From Candidatus Njordarchaeota archaeon (lineage in GTDB: Archaea; Asgardarchaeota; Njordarchaeia; Njordarchaeales; Njordarchaeaceae), in contig JAHKLG010000002.1 of assembly GCA_029856625.1 (NCBI GenBank), positions 1-32,771 of the forward strand: a stretch of 32,771 bases of DNA, given 5' to 3'. Position numbers and translations under genes: made by a program. Under the pieces are notes generated by a model. The model was not told the origin of the DNA. It worked only from the letters and a program-made list of their open reading frames with translations, and ran no database searches. Below, one piece after another: positions 8,389 to 15,520 of the stretch (positions are counted from its first letter, which is position 1; the number at the start of each line of letters is the position of its first letter).

Positions 8389-8934
8389 TTATTCTCCATA
8401 GAAAAGGATTTCATTCAATCTCATTACAGCAAGAATTATCTTTTTTCTGTTCTTACTAACGTCTTTTCTATAGCCAGCCAATTCGTTTAAAATGCTTCTT
8501 ATTTCTCGCTGCTTATTTATATCTGCTAATGTCTCTAATGCTCGCCTAATTTTTAGCAATAACCTTTTTACTTCAAATTTTATTAGTTTCTTATTGATTA
8601 CTCGAGAGACATGAAGCATTTCTCCCATTAGCATTTTTCGAGCACGGTCTTCTTGCACCGCTTCTACTATCGCATCCTCCGTATGCACAAAGAGCTCTGA
8701 GTAGTATATGGCTCCTAAAATCTCCTTATCTATATGAGTTTTTGGTCTCACACGTATAATTGCTTTAACATAGTCCTTCTCAAGCGGGAATAACCTTACT
8801 TCAGCCTCAAATAAATCAGTCTCAAATTTTTTGAGAGCAATATCCTCTGATGAAAAGAATAACAGCGATTTTAGATAATTTAAGGATCTTTCTATACGCT
8901 TCATTCTTTCTTCTATTCTCTCTAGCAGGCTCAT
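8389..8934 (-). CDS. Hypothetical helical protein downstream of L21e
   Basis: This 181-residue charged, mostly helical protein is not recognised. An N-terminal amphipathic helix (1-25) is followed by a mixed segment (30-75) ending in IIRVRP, and then long helices to the end. There is no signal peptide, membrane helix or metal motif. It starts with ATG after GAGGTAA, 11 bases beyond the L21e stop, so it belongs to the same operon. In many archaea this position is held by the RNA polymerase subunit Rpb4 (rpoF), but the length and sequence do not fit Rpb4. Its operon suggests a role in translation or RNA metabolism; that is inference. Confidence 0.7.
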   Translation of the reverse strand: MSLLERIEERMKRIERSLNYLKSLLFFSSEDIALKKFETDLFEAEVRLFPLEKDYVKAIIRVRPKTHIDKEILGAIYYSELFVHTEDAIVEAVQEDRARKMLMGEMLHVSRVINKKLIKFEVKRLLLKIRRALETLADINKQREIRSILNELAGYRKDVSKNRKKIILAVMRLNEILFYGE

Positions 8935-8945
8935 TCCATTTTACC

Positions 8946-9242
8946 TCAAGCGCTCTTGAAAGGTCTGATGTGTTCTGGTCTTGCTATTACTTTTTTCATT
9001 TTTCCGCCATCCCTAATTAATATTACGTAAGCTCGCCCCCTCTTTTCGATAATTGTACCAATCTTTCCGTGAAATCTTGGATGGGGCATTCCCTTATGAA
9101 TACTTGGATCAATTTTTATTACTACTTTATCGCCCACGTTGTATGGATATATTATTCGGCTTAATGGTGGAAGTCCTCTTTCACGAGGAGATTTTCTAAG
9201 AATTTGTCTAGTTCCTGCACGAAATCCCTTTGAGTGCTTCAA
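8946..9242 (-). CDS. rpl21e: Large ribosomal subunit protein L21e
   Basis: This 98-residue basic protein matches L21e along its length. The N terminus is KHSKGFRAGTR, the core has VGDKVVIKIDPSIHKGMPH and FHGKIGTI, and the C terminus is ARPEHIRPF. L21e is an SH3-like barrel protein of the archaeal and eukaryotic 60S/50S subunit. The start is TTG, supported by the strong site AGGAGGGA and by the conserved N-terminal KHSKG. It overlaps the stop of the upstream IorB-like gene by 4 bases, which implies translational coupling. Confidence 0.96.
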   Translation of the reverse strand: MKHSKGFRAGTRQILRKSPRERGLPPLSRIIYPYNVGDKVVIKIDPSIHKGMPHPRFHGKIGTIIEKRGRAYVILIRDGGKMKKVIARPEHIRPFKSA

Positions 9243-9865
9243 TGCAATCCCTCCTTGTATCTCGTAATATATCTCATTCCATCCTTGAACAACTTTATAA
9301 CTGTTTTCCTTCTAGACTCATTAACGATAATAGTCTTCAAAATATCAATAATTTGGGCTTTTCGTAGAGGAATAAGCCCTAAGTTCTGCATTATATAAAT
9401 TATTAACGTTACTAAGGCATGAGAAATGCTCATGCTATTTTCTAGAATAATCTTTGAATAATTTATGATAATTAATTCATCTACATGCTTAGCCAATGTC
9501 CTCAAACGCTTTTCAAATTCCTTCTTTTCATAGGCTACGTAACGAAAACTATCTAATACGATTAGATATGCTGTTTTTTCCTTTAGTAATTCGGCTAGGA
9601 TGTCAGTATTTAATATTGATATATCAAAAATTATGGCAAGATCTACCCTATCTCTGACTAATGATATATCAAAAATTTCCTCCCCTACACTAATAATGGT
9701 CACAGTATATACGTTCTCCCTAGTCTTTTGAAGAGGAAGAACTTGAATACGAGTCTGAGAGCTCTTACCTGCATCTTCTAGGTGTATCCTTTTAATAAAG
9801 CTTACGAGAAGAGATATAACTTCCTCAATAGCTCCTAGTAGGAGAATTCTTAATGCCATTTTCAC
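9239..9865 (-). CDS. Degenerate IorB-like (2-oxoacid:ferredoxin oxidoreductase gamma-domain) protein
   Basis: This 208-residue protein follows the IorA-like gene with a 4-base GTGA overlap, the usual arrangement for iorA/iorB. Its N-terminal strand (ILLLG), the segment near 50-62 (VYTVTIISVG) and the following strand/helix pattern (VDLAIIFD) match the layout of the indolepyruvate ferredoxin oxidoreductase beta subunit. In normal members these positions are a GxGGQG loop, a SHVRIG-like strand and ADxLLGFE. The glycine-rich loop is gone here (LLLGAIEEV), so normal cofactor and domain contacts are unlikely. The GTG start has a strong AGGAGG site. The assignment rests on order, length and weak similarity; alone it would be a hypothetical protein. 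Confidence 0.5.
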   Translation of the reverse strand: MKMALRILLLGAIEEVISLLVSFIKRIHLEDAGKSSQTRIQVLPLQKTRENVYTVTIISVGEEIFDISLVRDRVDLAIIFDISILNTDILAELLKEKTAYLIVLDSFRYVAYEKKEFEKRLRTLAKHVDELIIINYSKIILENSMSISHALVTLIIYIMQNLGLIPLRKAQIIDILKTIIVNESRRKTVIKLFKDGMRYITRYKEGLH

Positions 9866-11499
9866 GTGTCCTCCTTAGATGCGCTTTCCTCTATTATAGC
9901 ATTTATTGGGCAAAAAATCTCACAGAAACCGCAACTCATGCATTCAATGGGATCTATAAGAATAGCCCCCTCAAAGTTCCTTTTAATTGCTGAACAATGA
10001 GTATTGAGCGCGCATTGGCCGCATTTTGTGCATATTTTATAGTTTATCATAATCTTCTTCTTCTCAAACCTTTGTTTCTTAGAAATTATTAAAATTTCTG
10101 GTATTTCTCCTGGAGAATTGCGCAGATTTATCAATTTATCTGGTGTATCAACATAATAGGGGTTCGCGCCTTCCCTCCTTAATATCCTCTCTAATCTTTT
10201 TCTAGATGTATCATCATTACAGACAATAAGAAATCTCGTCTCCAAGCCTTTTCTAATCGTTGAAATTATTTCATAAATTGAGTTAATGTCGTGTTGTAGA
10301 AGGAAATCCTCTATTACTATTAAGTCTCCTTTCTCGAAAGAATTAGCTTTAAATTTTGTTGAGAACCTTATGGTTACTCCAATATTTTTTTCACAAGCTT
10401 TTTTCCATTGCTCGGCATTATTTAAATCATTACTATATATTATTAACCTTTTAATGCCAAACATGCGCATAAAATTGATTGTTGCTGAGATCCATGGCGT
10501 ATTTATAGTAGGTAGACTCTTATGCATCATTGTTACTATCTCTTGAGTCCTCATCACCGCATCTAAAAAGTCGCTCGTAAAATACCTAACCTCCTTATCT
10601 AGAATCTTCTTAAAGGATTTATAGTAATGAATCTTGGGAATAAAATCAATTTTCCCCTCCATATAGATTTTAGAAAGTTCTTTAATGAGGAGATTTGCTG
10701 GAAAATCTGATTTCAAATCAATTAATACTATCTCAATGGGCTCATTATCCATTATTGTTTCAAGTATTTCTGGTATCATTGGATACGAAAAGCCTAATTT
10801 AACTAAGGATGGTCTCTCCTTCCAGCTATAACTAGACCATATGGAGTTAATAACTGAAGATGCATAACCAATAGTGATGACTGTAACTTTTTTATTCTCT
10901 GGAAAATACTCGAAAAACTCTTTTGCATTCACTAAGTTTCGCAAAAAGCGCTTCTTGTCTTTTGCTATAATACTAGTAAGTAATTTGGACCTTCTTTTAG
11001 AGCGCGATCTATGAGGTAGAGGGGGGAAAATTACCTGTTTGAGGATTATGCTTTGGGGAACGTATAGTATTATTGGCATATACTTTTTCTTCAACGCATC
11101 CGATAAAGCTATAATCCCGTCTCTTAAATCCTGGAGATTTTTTGGCTCTATTATAAGAATATCCTTACTCACATTGGTTATTATACTCCGAGAATCTACG
11201 CAATTCTCAGAGAAAGTGTTCGTCATTATTATCCATAAACCATTTCTTATCATGTGTTTAAGGAGGATTGGTGGTGAAGAGAGAAGGTCTTCTTCAAACA
11301 CTAAAACAGCATAATTATTTCTAGTGACTAAATCATGTTCTACAATACTTATTAACTCTCTATAAAATACTGTGTCGATTGTGCTTTCCTTTAATTTAAC
11401 TATGCGAGATTTGATAGAATACGGAATGAATACTCCTTCAACCCCGATACTTTCTAATCCAGCCATTAAATAATCTAATCCAGAATACATTTCAGACAA
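9862..11499 (-). CDS. Degenerate IorA-like protein with two C-terminal [4Fe-4S] clusters and no TPP site
   Basis: This 545-residue protein ends in an eight-cysteine ferredoxin domain. The first set is C490, C493, C496 and C502 (CX2CX2CX5C); the second is C520, C523, C526 and C530, with CP. This spacing is that of indolepyruvate ferredoxin oxidoreductase alpha (IorA). A central motif, VKLGFSYPMIPE, matches the IorA segment usually read KLGFTYPLPE. The N-terminal glycine-rich GNEA/GYPGTPS motifs are replaced (LDYLMAGLESIG, VFIPYS). The thiamine-diphosphate region (CAGCPH, GDSTFFH, the NxxTAMTG loop) is not recognisable. IorA is usually 600-650 residues, so the catalytic domain appears shortened and inactive. 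TTG at 11499 is chosen because GGTGA lies 7 bases upstream; ATG at 11490 has no such site. Confidence 0.65.
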   Translation of the reverse strand: MSEMYSGLDYLMAGLESIGVEGVFIPYSIKSRIVKLKESTIDTVFYRELISIVEHDLVTRNNYAVLVFEEDLLSSPPILLKHMIRNGLWIIMTNTFSENCVDSRSIITNVSKDILIIEPKNLQDLRDGIIALSDALKKKYMPIILYVPQSIILKQVIFPPLPHRSRSKRRSKLLTSIIAKDKKRFLRNLVNAKEFFEYFPENKKVTVITIGYASSVINSIWSSYSWKERPSLVKLGFSYPMIPEILETIMDNEPIEIVLIDLKSDFPANLLIKELSKIYMEGKIDFIPKIHYYKSFKKILDKEVRYFTSDFLDAVMRTQEIVTMMHKSLPTINTPWISATINFMRMFGIKRLIIYSNDLNNAEQWKKACEKNIGVTIRFSTKFKANSFEKGDLIVIEDFLLQHDINSIYEIISTIRKGLETRFLIVCNDDTSRKRLERILRREGANPYYVDTPDKLINLRNSPGEIPEILIISKKQRFEKKKIMINYKICTKCGQCALNTHCSAIKRNFEGAILIDPIECMSCGFCEIFCPINAIIEESASKEDT

Positions 11500-11501
11500 C
11501 T

Positions 11502-12413
11502 TTAGTTCACCACAGTCAATATTTCTGCCGAATTTTCTTTAACAAGAATAGTATGCTCAAATTGCACAACCCATAATCCTCTTGATTCCAATAATGGAGG
11601 GTATAGATAAACGAGCCCTCTTTTATTGTATTGTATAAAGTTGTTCAAAAGCTTAATGTAATCCTTTTTCCTTTTAGTAATCCATCTTGCAGCAAAGGGT
11701 AAGTGATTAAATTTTTTAAAAAGAAGATTAAGAAAGTTATCCGAGATTTTTCTAATCTCCTCACTTATTGAAAATATATGCGTCTTATTCCATAGGGGTC
11801 TTGTGGAACCATCCTTGGAGGAGGGGACTAAGAAAGGTTCTATAGCTAATACTTGTCCTTTTCTAACTTTAATACTCTTGCCCTTTATCGGTTTGTTGGG
11901 AATAAAAATGCCAGCATGAAGCTTCCAGCGCTCTATTGAATGCCCACCTAAATCTTCTAATACTCCAAATCCTAATTCATGTGATTTCTTCCATATTATT
12001 TCGCTAATATCGCTGACCCTAATGCCATCTTTCACCACTTCGATAGCTTCTTCTAAAACTTCTTTACCAGCTTTTAATAGCCTTGTCATTATTTTCGATA
12101 CGTTGCCTACGCTAATGCTTAATGCTGCATCTGCTATTGCCCCATTAATATGAGCACCTACATCAATTTTTATAATCCCACTACCAGGAATCTTAGTCAA
12201 ATCTCCAGGTAGGCCCGCATAATGAGCAGCAATTTCATTTATGGATATATTAGCTGGAAAGGCGGGTTTTGCGCCTTTTTTAATTATCGATTTCTCTATA
12301 GCCTCACATAACTTAACGATGCTCTCCCCCGGCTTTAGTGATCGCACTTCCTTTAAAACTTCTGCAACTATACGTCCAGCTTCTAACCAATGCTCTATCT
12401 TCCTATCAGTCAT
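11502..12413 (-). CDS. map: Methionine aminopeptidase, type II
   Basis: This 303-residue pita-bread metalloprotease removes the initiator methionine from nascent proteins. All five dinuclear-metal ligands are visible: D84 (KIDVGAH), D95 (AIADAA), H158 (GGHSI), E192 (AIEPF) and E286 (QFEHT). The substrate-contacting H64 (AAHYAG) is also present. The helical insertion between H158 and the last glutamate marks the archaeal/eukaryotic type II enzyme. The ATG is preceded by GGTGA and overlaps the TGA of the upstream membrane-protein gene by 4 bases. Downstream are the IorA-like gene (2-base gap) and L21e, so the operon links protein maturation to a ribosomal protein. Confidence 0.96.
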   Translation of the reverse strand: MTDRKIEHWLEAGRIVAEVLKEVRSLKPGESIVKLCEAIEKSIIKKGAKPAFPANISINEIAAHYAGLPGDLTKIPGSGIIKIDVGAHINGAIADAALSISVGNVSKIMTRLLKAGKEVLEEAIEVVKDGIRVSDISEIIWKKSHELGFGVLEDLGGHSIERWKLHAGIFIPNKPIKGKSIKVRKGQVLAIEPFLVPSSKDGSTRPLWNKTHIFSISEEIRKISDNFLNLLFKKFNHLPFAARWITKRKKDYIKLLNNFIQYNKRGLVYLYPPLLESRGLWVVQFEHTILVKENSAEILTVVN

Positions 12414-13399
12414 GATGATTCACCAATTCTTCTTAACTCTTGCAAAAAAATGATAAAATAAACTATGATCCAAACCGTTGCGCCTACAAAATAAATCAAA
12501 GCTTGGTAAGCTACGTATATCTGGTAGTTTACAAATCCAGAGAGGTAACGAAAAGATTCGATAGAGAATATCGTCGTATACATAATGACTGATAAAGCGG
12601 TAATTTTCCCTCCAAGACCTACCCTATTAATTCCCTTAAACCATCTAATTATGTTTGAAATTGCCAATATGCCTAAGCATGGAATATATAACCATGGGAA
12701 GAGTTGAGGAAGATAAAGGTATGCCAAAGCGAACATTACAAAGAAGATTATTTCCATCAAATATATTTTCCTTCTCGGTATCACTACCGTTGGATCATAT
12801 TGCTTAGCTCCTTCATATATTAGCAATGTAAAATCCCCAATACTACCCGCAGCCACAACTAATGAGGATACTATGTAGGATATTTCTATCGAATCCTGAA
12901 AGAGCATAGTAAAATGTCTTAAAGACCACTTTGTGATCGTTAAGTAAAAGAGGATCACTATTTTTGCTAAGGAAACGAAGGATAAGAGAGCTAGAAGGAT
13001 GAAGATAATCATGCCCTTTCTTCGCTTCTTAGCAATTAAGTAAGGGAGTATTATTACGAAAAAAACGAATGAAAATAGCGGTGTGACCACGGGAATTAAA
13101 AATAGGAATAATACTGTTACTACAAGAATGGAGAAGAAAGTCACCTTGGAAATCGGAAGCTTGCTTAACTCCTTAAGGAGAATATCAATCGTTTTAATAT
13201 GGATTTCATAATAGTATAAAAGGAAAAAAATCCACGGAGCAAGCAAAACTGTAACCAATAATAACATCCATAAAATTGAAATTCTAAACTCGATCCACGC
13301 ACTCATTAATACACGAGATAACCATAAAAAGTACAAGACTATAAGGATTACAACCATGTAATACGCTATCTGAGAGTATCTAGAACTGCTCTCTTCCAT
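12410..13399 (-). CDS. Polytopic membrane protein of unknown function
   Basis: This 329-residue protein is extremely hydrophobic, with about nine or ten membrane helices (near 10-30, 40-62, 83-122, 128-152, 170-190, 209-250, 260-280 and 292-315). Short basic loops (KKRRKG, IPRRK) lie between some of them. No transporter, protease or glycosyltransferase motif is seen. It is the first gene of the leftward operon and is coupled to map by a 4-base overlap. Its ATG lies about 24 bases below a TATA element shared with the divergent tRNA-Leu, so the mRNA is probably leaderless or nearly so. Confidence 0.75.
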   Translation of the reverse strand: MEESSSRYSQIAYYMVVILIVLYFLWLSRVLMSAWIEFRISILWMLLLVTVLLAPWIFFLLYYYEIHIKTIDILLKELSKLPISKVTFFSILVVTVLFLFLIPVVTPLFSFVFFVIILPYLIAKKRRKGMIIFILLALLSFVSLAKIVILFYLTITKWSLRHFTMLFQDSIEISYIVSSLVVAAGSIGDFTLLIYEGAKQYDPTVVIPRRKIYLMEIIFFVMFALAYLYLPQLFPWLYIPCLGILAISNIIRWFKGINRVGLGGKITALSVIMYTTIFSIESFRYLSGFVNYQIYVAYQALIYFVGATVWIIVYFIIFLQELRRIGESS

Positions 13400-13410
13400 T
13401 TAAAACGCCG

Positions 13411-13428
13411 ATAAAACTTATATTATAG
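13411..13428. promoter_or_regulatory. Bidirectional TATA region between the membrane-protein operon and tRNA-Leu
   Basis: ATAAAACTTATATTATAG reads as a BRE/TATA element rightward, about 35 bases before tRNA-Leu. Leftward it reads CTATAATATAAG, about 24 bases before the ATG at 13399. One nearly symmetric AT core may serve both transcription units. Confidence 0.45.
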
Positions 13429-13456
13429 AAGCATACTCTGGAAAGATATGGAGCAT

Positions 13457-13539
13457 GCGGGGGTTCCCGAGTGGTCAAAGGGGCCTGGTTCAGGACCAGG
13501 TGGCGCAGGCCTTCGCGGGTTCGAATCCCGCCCCCCGCA
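13457..13539 (+). tRNA. tRNA-Leu (anticodon CAG)
   Basis: This is an 83-nt type II tRNA. The acceptor stem is GCGGGGG/CCCCCGC with discriminator A. The D arm contains GAGTGGTCAAAGGGGC. The anticodon arm is CCTGG-TTCAGGA-CCAGG with anticodon CAG, a long variable arm follows (around GGCGCAGGCCTTC), and the T arm is GCGGG-TTCGAAT-CCCGC. CCA is not encoded, unlike tRNA-Glu in this window. There is no intron. A TATA box (13418-13425) lies at the expected distance upstream. Confidence 0.97.
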
Positions 13540-13574
13540 CTATACACAATCTTCCATAGTTGCTAAACCTTAGC

Positions 13575-13637
13575 TGTCATGATGAGCGGGCTACACTTTG
13601 AGGATTACCGATGAGATATTGAGAGTATGCTGATAAC
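13575..13637 (+). ncRNA. Candidate C/D box sRNA with two guides matching tRNA-Glu(CTC)
   Basis: The sequence reads box C ATGATGA (13579-13585), a 12-nt guide, D' TTGA (13598-13601), a short spacer, C' CGATGA (13609-13614), a 15-nt guide, and box D CTGA (13630-13633). This is the standard archaeal double-guide layout, with one deviation each in C' and D'. In the first guide, CGGGCTACAC (13587-13596) is complementary to tRNA-Glu positions 10-19, with a further U-G pair. In the second, ATTGAGAGT (13618-13626) is complementary to tRNA-Glu positions 31-39. By the rule of the fifth nucleotide upstream of D/D', the predicted 2'-O-methylations are U13 and C32. It lies 35 bases after tRNA-Leu and may be cut from a shared transcript. 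No flanking terminal stem is evident. Confidence 0.72.
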
Positions 13638-13653
13638 TATATCAACAATACCT

Positions 13654-14634
13654 TTATTCTACATAAACACCGCGATTCTGAGGTTTCGCTATGAGACATA
13701 AATAATCTCTCTGAATCCTTTCTTTTGCACTAATAGCCTTGCTCCAGTCTTTAAAAAGCGCTATCACACAGCCTCCAATGCCCGCTCCCGTAAGCTTAGC
13801 ACCTATAGCCCCCGCTTTCCTTAAAGCAAATACTACTTTCTCAATTTCCTCAGAACTCACTCCTATCGCTGATAGTAATCCTTGGTTAATATTCATTAGA
13901 TTACCAAGCATTTCCAAATCCATATTACGATTCTTAAACATATTCCACACCCTTTCACTAATTTCACCAATAATATCGAAGATTCCATCAATAAAGCTTG
14001 GTAGCTTTTTTCTTAGTTCTGCTACGTATTCCACTGCTTCTTTAGTTTTTCTCTCCACTCCTGTATACACTAGAAGAAGAGGCAGCTCGTTCTCAACATT
14101 TAGTCGCTCTATCCTTGGCCCCTCTTCACTCCTAGTGAATTTGATTACCCCACCATACGTCGCGATATAATTATCGATTCCGCTTGGACGGCCATGAGAT
14201 ACTTTCTCCGCTTCATAAGCAATCTCATTAATAAGATTAGCCGACAATGATATCCCTAAATATTTTAATACAGCAGCAGTGAATGCGACCGCTGTGGATG
14301 CTGATGTTCCTAATCCTGAGGCCGCTGGCGCTTGAGTAGAAATGTGAATTTCAATGCCCTTTAACGCATTTACCTTCTTAGGAAATTTCTTAGCTATAAC
14401 GTCAATTATCCTCTTAAATGGTTTAAAAATCGGTGGTGGTTCTTCATTAAAAACGTTCCATTCGATGTTATAGTTCTCTGATAATATCTTCATGCTCCTT
14501 TCCGGTGATTCTTTTAGAGTTACTCTTGTTCCCAGATTTAACGCCATTGCGATCGCTGGATAGCCATACACTACAGCATGTTCTCCAAAAAGAATTATTT
14601 TTGAGGGAGAAAACGCCCTAATAATCCGTCTCAT
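13654..14634 (-). CDS. mvk: Mevalonate kinase
   Basis: This 326-residue GHMP kinase phosphorylates mevalonate in the pathway to isoprenoid lipids. Motif 1 is PSKIILFGEHAVVYG (10-24), with K12 and E18. Motif 2, the phosphate-binding loop PAASGLGTSAS, is at 103-113. The catalytic aspartate is D154 in GRPSGIDNYIATYGG. Motif 3 is TGAGIGGCVIAL near the C terminus. The HAVVYGYPA signature separates mevalonate kinase from homoserine and galactokinases. The start ATG has AGGAGAG upstream. It follows the Cgi121 gene after 21 bases and is probably in one operon with it. Confidence 0.95.
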   Translation of the reverse strand: MRRIIRAFSPSKIILFGEHAVVYGYPAIAMALNLGTRVTLKESPERSMKILSENYNIEWNVFNEEPPPIFKPFKRIIDVIAKKFPKKVNALKGIEIHISTQAPAASGLGTSASTAVAFTAAVLKYLGISLSANLINEIAYEAEKVSHGRPSGIDNYIATYGGVIKFTRSEEGPRIERLNVENELPLLLVYTGVERKTKEAVEYVAELRKKLPSFIDGIFDIIGEISERVWNMFKNRNMDLEMLGNLMNINQGLLSAIGVSSEEIEKVVFALRKAGAIGAKLTGAGIGGCVIALFKDWSKAISAKERIQRDYLCLIAKPQNRGVYVE

Positions 14635-14655
14635 AATATCCGTCTCTCCTTAAAT

Positions 14656-15198
14656 TTATTTAAGTAAAGCCAGAGCTATTCTTTCGAGTAGTATTTTTTC
14701 GATCCATTCATTAACATTATCATAAGATCTTTTAATAGCTCGAACTTCTTCTCTAGTAACCCTATATTGCTCAATAATTCTTTTTATGCATGGTTTACAT
14801 TGATTAATATACTTATCCACCTCTATTGCATCAGAAAATCTCTTAAGGTAAGTTCTCACATCATCGAGATTCCAACTCGCGTCCTTTGACGCGAAGACTA
14901 CTATGACGTACTTCTCACTCTCCTTTATTTCGAAAAATTTTATTGCCTCTCTTATCTGGTCGGTACCCGCTAACCTTAATAGTAATTCAAGATTTGGTTT
15001 TTTTGCTCTATTCTCGCCCATCTTAAAATCTTTTAACACTATGTTAACTGCATGAAAGATTATTTTCAAATCGATAATTAGCCAGCACGGCAACAGGGCT
15101 AAGAATATGTTTCTAGATTCTAGATAGTTTATGATTTCTTCCATTTTACTTCGTTTTCTTACAATGCAAAACAGGAAACCAAGGAGATCGAAATCCAC
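14656..15198 (-). CDS. cgi121: KEOPS complex subunit Cgi121
   Basis: This 180-residue protein matches the Cgi121/TPRKB family. Cgi121 binds the Bud32 kinase of KEOPS and helps present tRNA for N6-threonylcarbamoyladenosine (t6A37) synthesis. The diagnostic stretch spans about 48-93: FHAVNIVLKDF, then a glycine-asparagine turn (GENRAKK), ELLLRLAGTDQIREAI, and FFEIKE. The GTG start at 15198 is preferred over ATG at 15144 because the first strand (LLGFLFCIV) is part of the fold; its ribosome site is weak (GGGGAA). A C-terminal extension of about 50 residues (136-180) with two cysteines exceeds the usual length. A palindrome lies 15-30 bases upstream. Confidence 0.82.
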   Translation of the reverse strand: MDFDLLGFLFCIVRKRSKMEEIINYLESRNIFLALLPCWLIIDLKIIFHAVNIVLKDFKMGENRAKKPNLELLLRLAGTDQIREAIKFFEIKESEKYVIVVFASKDASWNLDDVRTYLKRFSDAIEVDKYINQCKPCIKRIIEQYRVTREEVRAIKRSYDNVNEWIEKILLERIALALLK

Positions 15199-15212
15199 CT
15201 TTATTCCCCAGT

Positions 15213-15228
15213 TAATACTCTCGTATTA
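15213..15228. promoter_or_regulatory. Palindrome TAATAC-TCTC-GTATTA, possible RHH operator
   Basis: Perfect 6-bp arms around a 4-bp spacer lie in the divergent gap between cgi121 and the ribbon-helix-helix gene, 15 bases upstream of the cgi121 start. The TACTCT element recurs at 15272-15277. Ribbon-helix-helix regulators commonly bind such sites beside their own gene, so autoregulation or control of cgi121-mvk is plausible but inferred. Confidence 0.4.
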
Positions 15229-15314
15229 CCCAGAACATATTTGGAAAAAACTCTTTCTTATAAGCGTAATGTACTCTAGAACTTTTCAGAATTTATTATC
15301 TAAAGGTTATTTTT

Positions 15315-15503
15315 ATGCGAATGAAACTTGTAACTGTACACCTTCCTGAGAAATTTTTAGAAGCATTAGATGCACTAGTAGCTGAGGGTCGTTATCCTAA
15401 TCGCAGTGAGATAATAAGAATAGCCATTAGAGAATTCTTGCGAGAAGAGTTTTGGGGAACAAGAAAAATCAGGAAAAATAATAGAGCTGAAGAAATTCTG
15501 TAA
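15315..15503 (+). CDS. Ribbon-helix-helix (CopG-type) DNA-binding protein
   Basis: This 62-residue protein has a canonical ribbon-helix-helix fold. The DNA-contacting strand is KLVTVHLP, helix A is EKFLEALDALVAEG, the turn is RYPNRSEIIR, and helix B is IAIREFLREEF. A basic tail (RKIRKNNR) follows. Such proteins bind as dimers to inverted repeats, and a palindrome lies 87-102 bases upstream. The ATG at 15315 has AAAGGT at 15302-15307; an in-frame ATG at 15321 is the alternative. No toxin gene is adjacent, so an antitoxin role is not supported. Metal-responsive NikR-type domains are absent. Confidence 0.88.
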   Translation: MRMKLVTVHLPEKFLEALDALVAEGRYPNRSEIIRIAIREFLREEFWGTRKIRKNNRAEEIL

Positions 15504-15520
15504 CTCTTTATTACTATTTT

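Noticed and set aside
13739..14170. 143-codon plus-strand open frame
   Set aside because: Lies wholly antisense to mevalonate kinase, whose motifs are clear; the product is a low-complexity shadow.
15315..15503. Toxin-antitoxin module led by the RHH protein
   Set aside because: No small toxin gene is adjacent; the next gene is a 616-residue protein on the opposite strand.
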